60,000 nucleotides of DNA, from contig NC_092673.1 in the NCBI RefSeq assembly GCF_964355755.1, positions 14,453,001 through 14,513,000 of the forward strand, given 5' to 3'. Position 1 is the first letter of the stretch; each line of letters starts with the position of its first letter. Position numbers and translations under genes: made by a program. The notes beneath the pieces were generated by a model. That model did no database searches and was not told the DNA's origin. It worked only from the letters and a program-made list of their open reading frames with translations. Origin of the DNA: Antedon mediterranea. Taxonomy: Eukaryota > Echinodermata > Crinoidea > Comatulida > Antedonidae. Below are positions 1 to 10,577 of the stretch, one piece after another.

Positions 1-1302
1 AAGAACACATGGTTATTAGATTACTTTACATTCTTATGTTTTTCATTAAGCTGCCGATAATTGCCGGCCAAAAATATTGACGAAATACATTAGGCATATT
101 TTTGCGGGATGGGGGAGGTATTCGATTACGAAACTGTGACTAGGCCTATAGTTTTAGGCTAGGGCCGGAGTAGTCCTTGCATAATTATTATATCTAGGCT
201 AATCATTGCTGTAAGTAGCAATTTTATCTCCGCTGCATGCAGAGTAAACAAGCATGTGACGTCACATCTCGATATCAGGAGGCATGCGCAGTGACTCGGA
301 ATGCGACTAGGAAGCAACCACGTGGAGGCACATTGAGGGTAAGTTGCGGTTAACATTGTGTAACATGCTGCGTTATATGGGGAGGCGGCGGACTATGTAA
401 TTACAAAGGCTTTTCTTCCGAGCTCTCTCCTATTTTTATACCTCATTGATCAGTGCATGAAGAATTAATTTTATAAAGATTATGTTCCACTTTGCTTCTT
501 GGAAATAAAAGTCTATGGCACTTCTTGTATTTAAAAACTCAATTCATCATTTATTCTGCATACAATCCATTTTTAAAAAATTATTCTGCATATATATAAT
601 TCACTTGTGTATTATTAAACTAGAAAACCTAATTTTTGTTTTCAGACAGATACAATTATGAAAATAAAAGCATACAGTATTCTTCATATTTATTCATATT
701 TATTTATAAATATCTGGATCATCATCAAAATTGTAGGCCTATTAATTTGAATACATTCAATTACTTTAATATTTATATACTGTATATTAATTTTATCAAT
801 TTGTTTATTTTCTTAATAAATACATCAACATCAAATCATAATTTTATTAGTAACTAGTATTTATAAGATTAAGTAGTCCAATATTTATTCCTGATTGAAT
901 GCTCTCAAAGTCAAGTTAAATTCTCTGGTGGTATGTGGTGAATCCCATGATGAACACTTCTGATTTCAATTGAAATTCACTGAGCTGCACACTTGTTTTA
1001 TCAAGGCAATGGACTGAAAAGAAAGCATGCTAGAGGAGACGGAGGATGCATGCAAGCAAAGTTAAGTTAATAATAATAATAGATGTTAATCAGTGAATGA
1101 ATGAGCTAATGCAATTCAGATGTGCAGTTCCAAAACCTGATAAACAAATAATCATAATTAAATATAAAATATTAGTTCTTTTCTACATAAAACACATGCA
1201 CTATTCTACTGTGTTAATAAACAAAGAGGTTAAGTCCACATCTACTAAAAAGTAAAATTAATACAAAAAACGATGTGCATTTGTTTACAAACACAAATCG
1301 AC
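1..1302. other. AT-rich flank without recognisable genes
   Basis: Both strands were read. Only short open frames without family resemblance are present. The stretch carries scattered AGGCCT-type palindromes and poly-A/T runs typical of intergenic animal DNA. Confidence 0.6.
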
Positions 1303-1508
1303 ATGGCGCTTGCAGTGGATAAGCGATCCAAACTTAAAAAATTAATAATAATATTAATGGAAGCTAGACGGCAAAATAAAAACCAGGAAAAAAGAAGAAA
1401 ACACAATATGTGGGTGATGAGAGATGTGTTATCACATCGGTCAACTTTGCAGCAGTACCATGCCCATTTTATGATGCTGAAGGAACGAAATAGAGAGTGG
1501 TTTTTTAA
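1303..1508 (+). CDS. PIF/Harbinger-type transposase, isolated first exon
   Basis: An ATG at 1303 opens a basic 69-residue frame. Its second half contains MWVMRDVLSHRSTLQQYHAH followed by a short acidic/basic stretch ending in WFFK. Wide basic start, then W-V-x(n)-L-x-Q-Y-H, then FF, is the layout of the N-terminus of Harbinger/HARBI1-like nucleases, just before their DDE nuclease domain. The frame stops at 1510, but a good splice donor (AA|GTAAAT) lies at 1508/1509, so this looks like exon 1 of a split gene. I see no nuclease-domain exon downstream, where the DNA becomes AGGCCT-rich spacer, so the rest is lost or outside. The family link is inferred from pattern memory, not from a search. A domesticated HARBI1-like fragment is an alternative. 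Confidence 0.5.
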
Positions 1509-1512
1509 GTAA

Positions 1513-2960
1513 ATAAGTAGACTAGGCATACTACTACTGTACTTGGTACTACTAGCTTAGAGAAGAGTATGTACTAGGCTAAAGCTCACAAGCGTAGTAC
1601 AGTAGTAGGCCTAGACTAGCCTAGACTAGGCCTAGTATTAGTAGTGGTAGGCCTCTAGGCTAGCACAATCAATAATACGACAGTAATCACTAAATATCAA
1701 TACAATTAGGGCCTAGGCCTTTATCCCGTCTGAATTATTTAGCCTTAATACTCTAGGCCTAGTAATGGCTAACCTTGCCCATATAGGTAGGGGAAACAAC
1801 CTAGGCCTAAGGGAGTATGGTTGAAACGGCCGCCAGTTTAATATCGTCATTTGTATGGAACGCCATGTGCGCTTTAATCTTTGATTGTCGTTGTCAACGC
1901 CATGGCTTATGGCGAGTTGAGTTACAGCTGTATGTATGGAAACCAATAAATATAAGCTAAATCATGTACTATCAAATCTTTATATTTCTATAATATTAAG
2001 TTTGCCTGACGATAAATCAATGTATATTTTATTTAAATATATTTACATATACTATCAAATCATATTCTACAGTACTATTGAACCTTTATGTCTCATTTAC
2101 GTACTATTTATTTATTTATATCTTGGTTTTTATTATTAGTAATAGGGTATGTTATACATTTAAGTGTTATTCCATTGTAATACATTGTTTGTGTTTTCAA
2201 TAAAGCAATGTGAGATGAAAACGCGACCTTCTACAGCACTATTCTTGGCCGGCCGCCAGTCGATTTATTAGCAGAAATTCGCATAATTAATTACCGTACC
2301 GTACAGACACTTGCATCCAGTCTTATTTTATTATTTAAAACTCATTTTAAATTGATCAATAGTTTTATATCTGAAGGTATAAAACAATTTAGGATATTAA
2401 ATAAATGAATTGATGTCATCATGTTATTGTAATTGCGAACACGTACTACAGTAGTTACTCTACTAATTAATTAATATACAATCCGGCCTAAGTAGGAGGC
2501 CTTATACAGTAGGCCTAGGCCTATCTATAGCCTAGTACACATTGTCATTATTAGAAAGGCTTACCGCCTTAGTTAAAAAAGTTGAAAAAGAAGTACGCCA
2601 TCAATTATTAAGGTCGAAGGTGATGCAAGTCAAGCAAAATGTATTGTTTGCAACGTTGTTAGGAACGTTGTGTTATCTCCGTTTAAATAATTTTTATTTT
2701 TGATTGAAAAAACAACTATAAAGTATCAAAACTGGGATAGGCCTTTTCAAGTATTAGAAAAAGTGTGATGCAAATAATAATTAGTTTAGGCCTAGGCTAG
2801 AGGAGGCCTGGCTAGTTAGGCCTATTTGTTGTAGGTCCCACATTCGACTCTCGCTCTCTTGATTACTTCCTACTCTTGAACTTCTGGCCTGTCTTTGTGT
2901 AATGTAAAGCCTAAACTCAAATATTATTAGAACCTAAACTAGGCCCTACTACTGTAGTTT
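1513..2960. other. AGGCCT-rich spacer
   Basis: No gene seen. The palindrome AGGCCT and its extensions (CTAGGCCTAG and similar) recur densely around 1520-1830, 2480-2540 and 2780-2830, mixed with TAGTAC/GTACTA motifs. This is a low-complexity compositional feature of the non-transposon flank. It is nearly absent from the transposon array further right. Confidence 0.6.
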
Positions 2961-2961
2961 A

Positions 2962-4150
2962 ACCCAAAAAAAGGCAAACTTTAAGGAATTTCAAATTTTT
3001 TCCCCATAAATTGTCTCCCTATATAGTTCTAGTTGTGTTCTAATAAATATTAATTGATTTAAAGGAGGTTTGCGCAGCTTTTTTTGTTGTTTGCGCTGTG
3101 AAATCAGTAATTTTCCCAAAAATTGAAGTTTTTCACCCAAAAAAAGGCAAACTTAAAGGAATTTCAAATTTTTTCTCCATAAATTGTCTCCCTATATAGT
3201 TCTAGTTGTGTTCTAATAAATATTAATTGATTTAAAGGAGGTTTGCGCAGCTTTTTTTGTTGTTTGCGCTGTGAAATCAGTAATTTTTCCAAAAATTGAA
3301 GTTTTTCACCCAAAAAAAGGCAAACTTAAAGGAATTTCAAATTTTTTCCCCATAAATTGTCTCCCTATATAGTTCTAGTTGTGTTCTAATAAATATTAAT
3401 TGATTTAAAGGAGGTTTGCGCAGCTTTTTTTGTTGTTTGCGCTGTGAAATCAGTAATTTTCCCAAAAATTGAAGTTTTTCACTCAAAAAAAGGCAAACTT
3501 AAAGGAATTTCAAATTTTTTCCCCATAAATTGTCTCCCTATATAGTTCTAGTTGTGTTCTAATAAATATTAATTGATTTAAAGGAGGTTTGCGCAGCTTT
3601 TTTTGTTGTTTGCGCTGTGAAATCAGTAATTTTCCCAAAAATTGAAGTTTTTCACCCAAAAAAAGCAAACTTAAAGGAATTTCAAATTTTTTTCCCCATA
3701 AATTGTCTCCCTATATAGGTCTAGTTGTGTTTTAATCAATATTAATAGATTTAAAGGAGGTTTGCACTGCTTTTTTTGTTGTTTGCGCTGTGAAATCAGT
3801 AATTTTCCCAAAAATTGAAGTTTTTAACCCAAAAAAAAGGCAAACTTAAAGGAATTTCAAATTTTTTTCTCATAAATTGTCTCCCTATATAGTTCTAGTT
3901 GTGTTCTAATCAATAATAATTGTTTTGAAGGAGGTTTGCGCAGCTTTTTTTGTTGTTTGCGCTATGAAATCAGTAATTTTCCCAAAAATTGAAGTTTTTA
4001 ACCCAAAAAAAGGCAAACTTAAAGGAATTACAATTTTTTTTCCCATAAATTGTCTCCCTATATAGTTCTAGTTTTCTATCAATATTAATTGTTTTGAAGG
4101 AGGGTTGCGCAGCTTTTTTTGTTGTTTGCACAGTGTTTGCGCAGTTTGCG
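2962..4150. repeat. 173-bp satellite array, about 7 units
   Basis: Units begin ACCCAAAAAAAGGCAAACTT at 2962, 3135, 3308, 3481, 3654, 3827 and 4001. The spacing is 173 bp six times running (174 for the last). Within a unit the order is poly-A/GGCAAAC, TTGTCTCCCTATATAG, TTCTAGTTGTGTTCTAAT, GGAGGTTTGCGCAGC, poly-T, TTGTTTGCGCTGTGAAATC. The first four units are nearly identical, and units 5-7 diverge progressively. The last one dissolves into short tandem TTTGCGCAG copies at about 4115-4155. The gradient implies homogenisation at the left and decay at the right. Confidence 0.95.
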
Positions 4151-4789
4151 CAGTTTAGCAATACGTCCTTTAGATCTAAATTAAACAAGATAAAAAATAG
4201 CCATTTATACATTTTACTTTTTTATAATAGCATGTACAGTACTAGTGTAGTACTAATTTACTAAACAATATGTTTGTAGCATTGTTATACAGGGTGTTAC
4301 AACATACAGTATTAATGTAATTTATTTGCTTAGTTATTATTTATCTCGAAAAACGTGTCCGTACGTTTTTAAACGTTTTTTCAACTTCATCGAGGCCAGA
4401 CCTAGGCCGAAGAATTGTTTAATTCTTCGGCAATTTGACATATAGCATTTAGTCTTGTTGTTTTTTTATTTTTAAATATATTCGTCCTCCTGTTATACAA
4501 AACCTTGTACCTTTGGCAAATTCCCATTACAGCACGTTCATAAAACTCCATTCTGTATGTTAAAAAAATAATTGTTATCTACGGTAGGCATAGCTAAACA
4601 ATTTTCTATTTGACCACTGTGGAATTTTAATTTTGATAATGTGACAATATTGTTCTTAGATACATGTACTGTATTTTTCAGTTATTTAATATAATAAACT
4701 GCATATACTTATTTTTTCATGAAATATGTATTAAAAAAAAGTTTTGAATCATTTAAATGAGACAAAAAGGCTAACTGAAATTTAAACTC
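4151..4789. other. Unassigned AT-rich stretch
   Basis: No open frame or family match could be supported. It separates the satellite from the pogo-type fragment and may contain that element's terminal region, but I could not identify an inverted repeat with confidence. Confidence 0.4.
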
Positions 4790-5895
4790 ACCTATGGTGT
4801 TAATATCAAATAAGTTCGAATAAAATTCCATCCTAAATTCTTTGGATCCCTCGATAGCGGCAGTTCAGGCAGACTCAACAGCATAACGCCATTTGTGTGA
4901 TGGAAATATTGGCCATTGTTTCTCAATACAAAAGAATAGAATTATCCCTACAAAATTTGCATGTGGCAATGTTCATGTGAGTGGCGTGTCCGTCAACGAA
5001 AAGAATAATGAACTTCCAGCATTCCGAACACAACTAGAAAAAATGGATAGCAGTCCACTAAAAAAAAATCTCCTGGTCCATCAATCTGTTATGGCTTCTT
5101 CCCAGGAAACTCCCTTCTGGTGCCCCTAGCAAGGAGTTGTAAATAAATCGTTGCCCTTGAAACACTATCAGTATCATCGGGGGAACATAATACCTGTCTG
5201 CGTTATTTGTGATTTTGTGGTGCTTCCTACCTGGTAAACATCCTTCACTCCCATTTCGGCAATTTCCCTCCCAGATTTTATACAGAGAGGAAACCCCGAC
5301 TCATCCGCATTGAAAACGCGTCTTGGGTCATCGATTATTTCTCTTTAGTTCTGTTCATGGAGATACAACTCCAAATCAGTGAACAATTTTATTTTTTCAA
5401 ATGTGACGATGGCCCTTTCTTTGCCTAAATGCTCAGTACCCTGTTTGGTCAATTTAGAGTGTCGCCCAAAAAAAAGGACACCCATTTTTTATTCCCCGGA
5501 CGATTGTCCGTGAAAGAATTTGGACGGCCGTCTGTGTCCAGAATGCGCTTCACCTCTATTAGCCAATCCTGAAATTCACAATGGGTAAAAAAAATAAGCA
5601 AAAGATAATGCGGTATACCGTATAAATCATAGTATTTAAGTACGTACTATTGATGCTTAGTTTACATAGTACGGCAGTATAATTTAATTAAATTCCTTTT
5701 ATTACACCTATGCCATCATTGTTATCGTTTAGAAAACTGGACTAACCTTCTCTTCGGCTTCTTTAAGTATTGTCTTGGGATCTGACCGTCCAGTTATTGG
5801 TCGCCGATTATTCACCTTGTCATATAGCGTTGACCGTGGTATCCCTATTGTAGAGATTTCTCCACTATTTGTCAGACATTCTATTAGTTAAACAG
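4790..5895 (-). pseudogene. pogo/Tigger-type (DDE_1) transposase, split and broken
   Basis: On the minus strand an N-terminal exon (about 5895-5755) encodes ISTIGIPRSTLYDKVNNRRP, the helix-turn-helix signature of CENP-B/pogo-like DNA binding, and ends at a donor after EEK. The next segment (about 5590-5160) carries WLIEVKRILDTDGRP, then the first catalytic Asp in RVFNADESGFPL and the GVKDVYQV strand. The last part (about 5160-4790) has NSLLGAPEGSFLGRS, MDQEIFF and, in a shifted frame, VDGHATHMN with the second Asp, then KFCRDNSILLY. The end lies at a GTGAGT donor. At least one in-frame stop (after LYLHEQN), plus frameshifts in the 'GIMFP' and 'VDGH' regions, make this copy dead. DDE_1 transposases cut and paste DNA at TA sites, but TIRs were not resolved here. 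Confidence 0.75.
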
Positions 5896-6403
5896 TCAAA
5901 ACAAGCAATAAAAAGTCGATCTTTACTAACTCTACGTTGATGAATTTATTTTGTTTTGCGTCTATAGTAGTATATGTTTCAAATTTTGCTGTATGACCAG
6001 GGCTATCGCATCTCGTGTCAACAGATAAGTCTAATGGCTCTAATTTTTATGTTAAAGCCTTATTTTGTGCTGCATATACAGCAGGAAAGATAAACCTGAT
6101 AAGAAAAGAAGGGGTACAGTATTATTTGAATGAAAATTTCAAGCGTTCGAGAGAAAAGAAGATACCAAAACTATGTAAGTCTATTTACAATTTTGGTGAT
6201 AAATATATATTCTTTCTGTGAAAACTGCAATGTTCATCAATTCAAAAGCGCTCAAAAATTGAGAAATGCATGAACCTGAAAAGTAATTTTTGGGTAATGT
6301 TATTTTACGGTACGGTTCATAAAAATGAAAATATAATGGATACTTCTGATAGGAAGACTGAAACACATGAAATATATATTTCTTCTGAGATTAAATTTCT
6401 GAC

Positions 6404-6748
6404 TCAAGTAAATAAAAAACAGATTTTAAATACTAAATATACCTGAAATGAGAATAATTGCTGACAATAGTATGTTGAATGCAAAATAATTTCCCAATTT
6501 CGGTTGGCTTGCCTGGCTTCAATTTCAATTGCTTTCCCGCATTTTTTGACAATACATCTTTCTGTTAGATGGCCGCATTTATTACAGTGATTAAATAAAG
6601 CCATCAGTTGAGACTCGCCAATATATTTATTTTCCCCAACAATTGTCGGGGCGAGCATAGTCACTGCTGTTGAATAAAATACAATTTTCCCAATAAAATA
6701 CAAAATCTTAAATTTAACACGTGACTCCATGGGTAGCCAATTTAACAA
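6404..6748 (-). pseudogene. THAP-type transposon gene, central exon
   Basis: The frame contains ENKYIGESQLMALFNHCNKC followed by GHLTERCIVKKCGKAIEIEA. This matches my recollection of the region after the THAP and coiled-coil parts in THAP-linked transposase-like proteins of fish and invertebrates ('KYIVFE..L..LF..C..C' with paired cysteines). The exon sits 650 bp downstream (minus strand) of a THAP half-domain exon, in the same orientation, which supports one split gene. No catalytic exon was recognised between 5.9 and 6.4 kb, so the copy is probably truncated. The family assignment is inference. Confidence 0.5.
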
Positions 6749-6781
6749 ATGACCATAATGAATATTTTTTTAAATACCTGA

Positions 6782-7012
6782 CTAAATTAATAAATAAGTA
6801 ACTTTAATATTCATTTGTGCACTCATTGCTTCCTCAAATTTCTTTGGATTTAATTTCTCTTTTAACTCTATGATATGTTCTATTGATGGTATTGATGTAC
6901 AGACTGTTCCCGATAGCTTTAATGCATTAGCTGTGTTTTCTGTTGCTTGTTTTGTTAATGCTCTCTGTCTGGCTTCTTGTTCTTCTTCTGTTCTGGGTTG
7001 ACCAACTAGCAT
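6782..7012 (-). CDS. Possible linker exon of the THAP-type gene
   Basis: An open 76-residue stretch is rich in Glu, Gln and Lys (EEEQEARQRALTKQ...). It lies between the THAP exon and the Cys-rich exon, on the same strand. Its helical composition fits the coiled-coil linker usual in THAP proteins. No motif is recognisable, so chance openness cannot be excluded. Confidence 0.3.
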   Translation of the reverse strand: MLVGQPRTEEEQEARQRALTKQATENTANALKLSGTVCTSIPSIEHIIELKEKLNPKKFEEAMSAQMNIKVTYLLI

Positions 7013-7199
7013 AGGTGTTTAGGACCTGTTTGGTCTTTCCGTGCCTCCTTTTATAATTGTTTTGTCTTCTTTGTTATGTATATGGCAGAAATTGAATAAA
7101 TAAAAAAAAAATAAATAAATTAACATTTGACCAATATAAATTGGACTACATGCCACTCAAAACTCAACGATAACAAAACAATATCCATGTCTTTACGTT

Positions 7200-7445
7200 T
7201 CACTGCTGTGTGTGTGTGTGCAATTGGCTGACGATTCTGTATGCGCAAGTGCTATGCCTAATAGGCCTACTACTGCTGTTGTTTACATTGTCTTCCGGAC
7301 AAAAATGCTCCGAGCAAATCCGATGGTGATTCTTGTAAACGTAATTCGTTCTTGTAAACTTTACAGCTTTTATCCATTGTTTTCTCTCGCTTTCATATTG
7401 GGATAATAAGATTGGGTTTTTTTCCGACAAAACCCAACTTGACAA
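7200..7445 (-). CDS. THAP zinc-finger half-domain exon
   Basis: The peptide includes WIKAVKFTRTNYVYKNHHRI and then CSEHFCPED. This is the second half of a THAP domain, with the conserved W, the C-x2-H metal ligands, and F followed by an acidic residue. The N-terminal C-x(2-4)-C half would be on an upstream exon (higher coordinates), which I did not find. THAP domains bind DNA in P-element and related transposases and in domesticated regulators. Here the neighbours suggest a transposon origin. Confidence 0.6.
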   Translation of the reverse strand: MSSWVLSEKNPILLSQYESERKQWIKAVKFTRTNYVYKNHHRICSEHFCPEDNVNNSSSRPIRHSTCAYRIVSQLHTHTQQ

Positions 7446-8467
7446 ATGGAAGACATACCGATTATTATGTTGACTCGACTGTTTGCTAGCAAGCTGTACA
7501 CTGTGTATGAATTTCGAAGCTTCGCGGGGTTTGACTATGCAATTTCATTCTTCTTTTCACAGGGGCGCGGATAATACCTTGCTGCTATGTTTTGTGTCGC
7601 ATGCGCGAGCAACAATCCACGTCACACGGACTACAATTTAATAGCCGGCGGCCGTTTAAAACGGGGATATCGGGCTGGTATTTTCGCTAGAATTTCGATG
7701 TACATTTAAATTTTGTTTTATTAACAAAATGATATAATTTTCAGTTTTATTTGTATGTGATTGTGTTAATTTGATACATTCAAATAACATGTGTGAATTT
7801 CTTGAAAATCTCCTGTCATCGGCTGTGTTGCATTTCTCTGAATACAACAGTTGGTGAACATGTGAATTCTAAGAGCTGTTCACTCATTGCTCCCGTGCAA
7901 AATTGTAAAATTCTACTCAAATCAACACCGTCTCACCTGCCAGCTAAAAGAATGAAAAGAAAAGATTGTTAATGGTAGCCTTGGCTGTAATGTGTGTATG
8001 AGTAATCCATGAAAAGGAAATAAAATAATTATGTTGTAACACAAATCTGACAAATTAAATCAACTATAAAATAGCCTTCCTGCATTCTAGAGTTTGACCC
8101 TGCTTCATTTAACTGGTTTCAGCAAATGAGGAATGTGCCTGAAATTCAAGAGTTCAGGGAATGAAATTCTAAATAAATAAGTGGGTCTTACTGAGCAACT
8201 GAAATATAAATACATAGCTACAGTATATCAATTATCAGTTGTTAACCAAACTCTATGACTTCAAAACTTACCATGAAACTCTAAAAAATAAAAAATGGTT
8301 TCATTAATACTGTAAGTTGATAATAATAATATGGTTCATTATGATCATACACATTGTCCATCAGTCTGCATCATTGCATTAACTCATTATCATCTTTTTG
8401 TATTGTTTAAATAATAATAAATCTTAAATTGAGAACAACATTGACAAAACAAACTTGTTCTTAATGA
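7446..8467. other. No gene seen
   Basis: AT-rich sequence with short open frames lacking family resemblance. The homology to the large tandem unit starts at about 8468. Confidence 0.5.
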
Positions 8468-9082
8468 AATTAATTTCTTGACATACTAAAGCCTCTCTCG
8501 GTTTTATTTGCTTAATACTTTGAACAAGGAGTTGAAGTTTTTATGACACTGTGTCTTTAAATTAATTATTGGAGCAGGGGCAAGCATTCACTTTCAGTCT
8601 TTTATCTTATTTAATAGTACAAAAATATGTACCTCAATTAATCCGAAACTGTCTAAAAATTTTAACAAATATCTTCTATATTGCTTGGGGCATGTTGGCC
8701 AAACATTACGGCCATAAGCTTCTCACCAACAAGTGACGGTGTTGGCCCGTTTTGAATGAGGCATAGTCCTAAAATTTCCAGTAGAAAAAACAATTCACTT
8801 TCACACTTTGTAACCAGGACTTAAATTCAGTAAATAATAAAAAATATGATTATGAATGCAGTAATTATCATAAATGCAAAATATACACTTACCCATTACT
8901 AAAACCATACAGTAGTACAAATTTATGTTGTTGAAAACATCATTGATGATAAGTTCACCATTTTAATCATATATCGCAAAAAATTCCCTTCTAGGGCCTC
9001 CAAGATCAATTGCCTTTTCACCCAAGAACTCCACATCTTAAAATAAACAGTGAAGTTAGGAGTTCTCTCTCTCACATTTCTC
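8468..9082 (-). pseudogene. HECT-like fragment, copy A0 (left edge of the array)
   Basis: Read on the minus strand from about 9050, it encodes VEFLGEKAIDLGGPRREFF, the hallmark of HECT E3-like folds (hydrophobic-x-GE-A-x-D-x-GG-P-R-R-E-F). Then follow ELIINDVFNNINLYY and, after a donor/acceptor pair, an Asn-Gly-Pro segment. This copy keeps GGPRREFF better than the copies at 17.5 and 35.3 kb. HECT domains pass ubiquitin from a catalytic Cys near the C-terminus, and no such region is visible here, so only the N-lobe start survives. It abuts segment B at about 9083, unlike the other copies, so a rearrangement joined them. Confidence 0.55.
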
Positions 9083-10577
9083 ACCATCTTCAAAAAGAGT
9101 GTGGCTTAAAAACAATAGTGTTTATATAGTCTGTTATATGCATCTGTTAATTTGCACATACAGACGCACTAAAATTTAATCCTACTTGTCAAGATCATTT
9201 ATCTGAGCTAATTATTATACTGTAATACATAAATTAAAAATATTGTTCATTTCTCTCTCTCTCTTGTAATACAAAACCAAAACATTGAAATATGGCCATT
9301 GTGAATATCTATCAGTGTAATATATTTTGGTAGTTTGAAATTATACCAATGCACCATATTGCATTGATTATGAGTAGTTATGAAAAATACTATAATATAT
9401 ATTATAATCAAAATAATGATGTCAATTTTGTGTTTTCATAACGTTTTTGAATTACATTGAATTTGATTTTAAAGGAATTAATAAATAAAACATTTAAAAA
9501 ATATTATTTGTTTCTGGCACTTATTTGTAAAATTTGTCACTGTGAGATACATTTTGTTGCCATGTTTACTTGAAATGCACATCATGACAACACAGTGTTC
9601 CCTCAAATTTAAGCCAATTGTTTCTACGGACAGATGGGAAAGTTTTATCTCGCTAGGCTAGCCTATCATCAGGTTCTTAGGTTCCTCTCGTTCCGTCTGC
9701 TCTCTGTAGGCCTACACACGTACGTACACTAATTAAGTAATTATTGCTAGGTAAAGAGGGTTTTATTTATGTCAGGTTCGGCGACGGTGATATTCCGTCG
9801 GCTTTACGTACAATGTACAGTAAATAGATAAATGATGAAAGTACAAGTAGATTAAATTCTCATGAGCCGTATGGCCCTTTTATTCATAAGGTAGAACTTA
9901 CAGATTATAATACAAGGTGCAATACAAGTGGAAGTAATGAAAATATGGGATAGATGGTCCGAAGAATTGCTAACGTCTTACTCGGTCGAAATCAAAATGA
10001 AGAGTGCCAGAGGCCTAGGTTCCTGGATAAGTTGTTTACCACAATTTAGCGCGTAGTTAAATTAGACGCAGAGTAAAATAGCCAATCAGAACTTATTTTG
10101 CCTGCTACATTATAGCAATATAGGATATGTTGTACCTTCTATAGTGTCTTCTGTTTGTTTCATGTGAAAAAGTCCCCTTAATAATATGAGGTTCTAATGT
10201 ATTGTATAAAAACTACTTTTTTAATTAGAATAATGTAATGTCAAATAAAGAAATGAATAAAGAATGGGTCTAACTAAAGCTAAATAATGATAATTACGCC
10301 AACTCCAGGGTTTTTTTTAATTGCTTCACAAACACCTTCCATTTCTTGACCAATGTTATGCGAAATGTAGTTTTTATATTATATTTGTCACCACAGAATG
10401 AAGGAAATATCTATTATTTTTCACATTTTTTTTGAGGTGAAATTAAGTTATGGACAAAACTCACCAGTTCATCAGTAGTAGGATTGATAATACCCAGATT
10501 GATTTCTTCCTCTACAGTTTCTTGTAGGTAATAAATATTACTAACATCTGCAGCTGTTGCATCATAATTGATCACAG
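9083..10577. repeat. Segment B, mostly non-coding
   Basis: Almost identical to 25,009-27,079, except that the latter carries a 626-bp insertion. No protein family was recognised in most of it. Its right end (about 10,310-10,577, minus strand) matches the 3' exons of the RING gene (peptides ISHNIGQEMEGVCEAIKK and TVEEEINLGIINPTTDE). Confidence 0.75.

Noticed and set aside
2962-4150. CRISPR-like repeat-spacer array
   Set aside because: The whole 173-bp unit repeats, with no unique spacers, and the genome is animal. It is satellite DNA.
4893-5129. Plus-strand 78-residue open frame
   Set aside because: It is the antisense shadow of the pogo-type transposase, whose minus-strand reading has clear family motifs.
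6015-6221. Plus-strand 68-residue open frame as a host microprotein
   Set aside because: No family resemblance and no splice or start context. It lies between decayed transposon genes and is likely open by chance.
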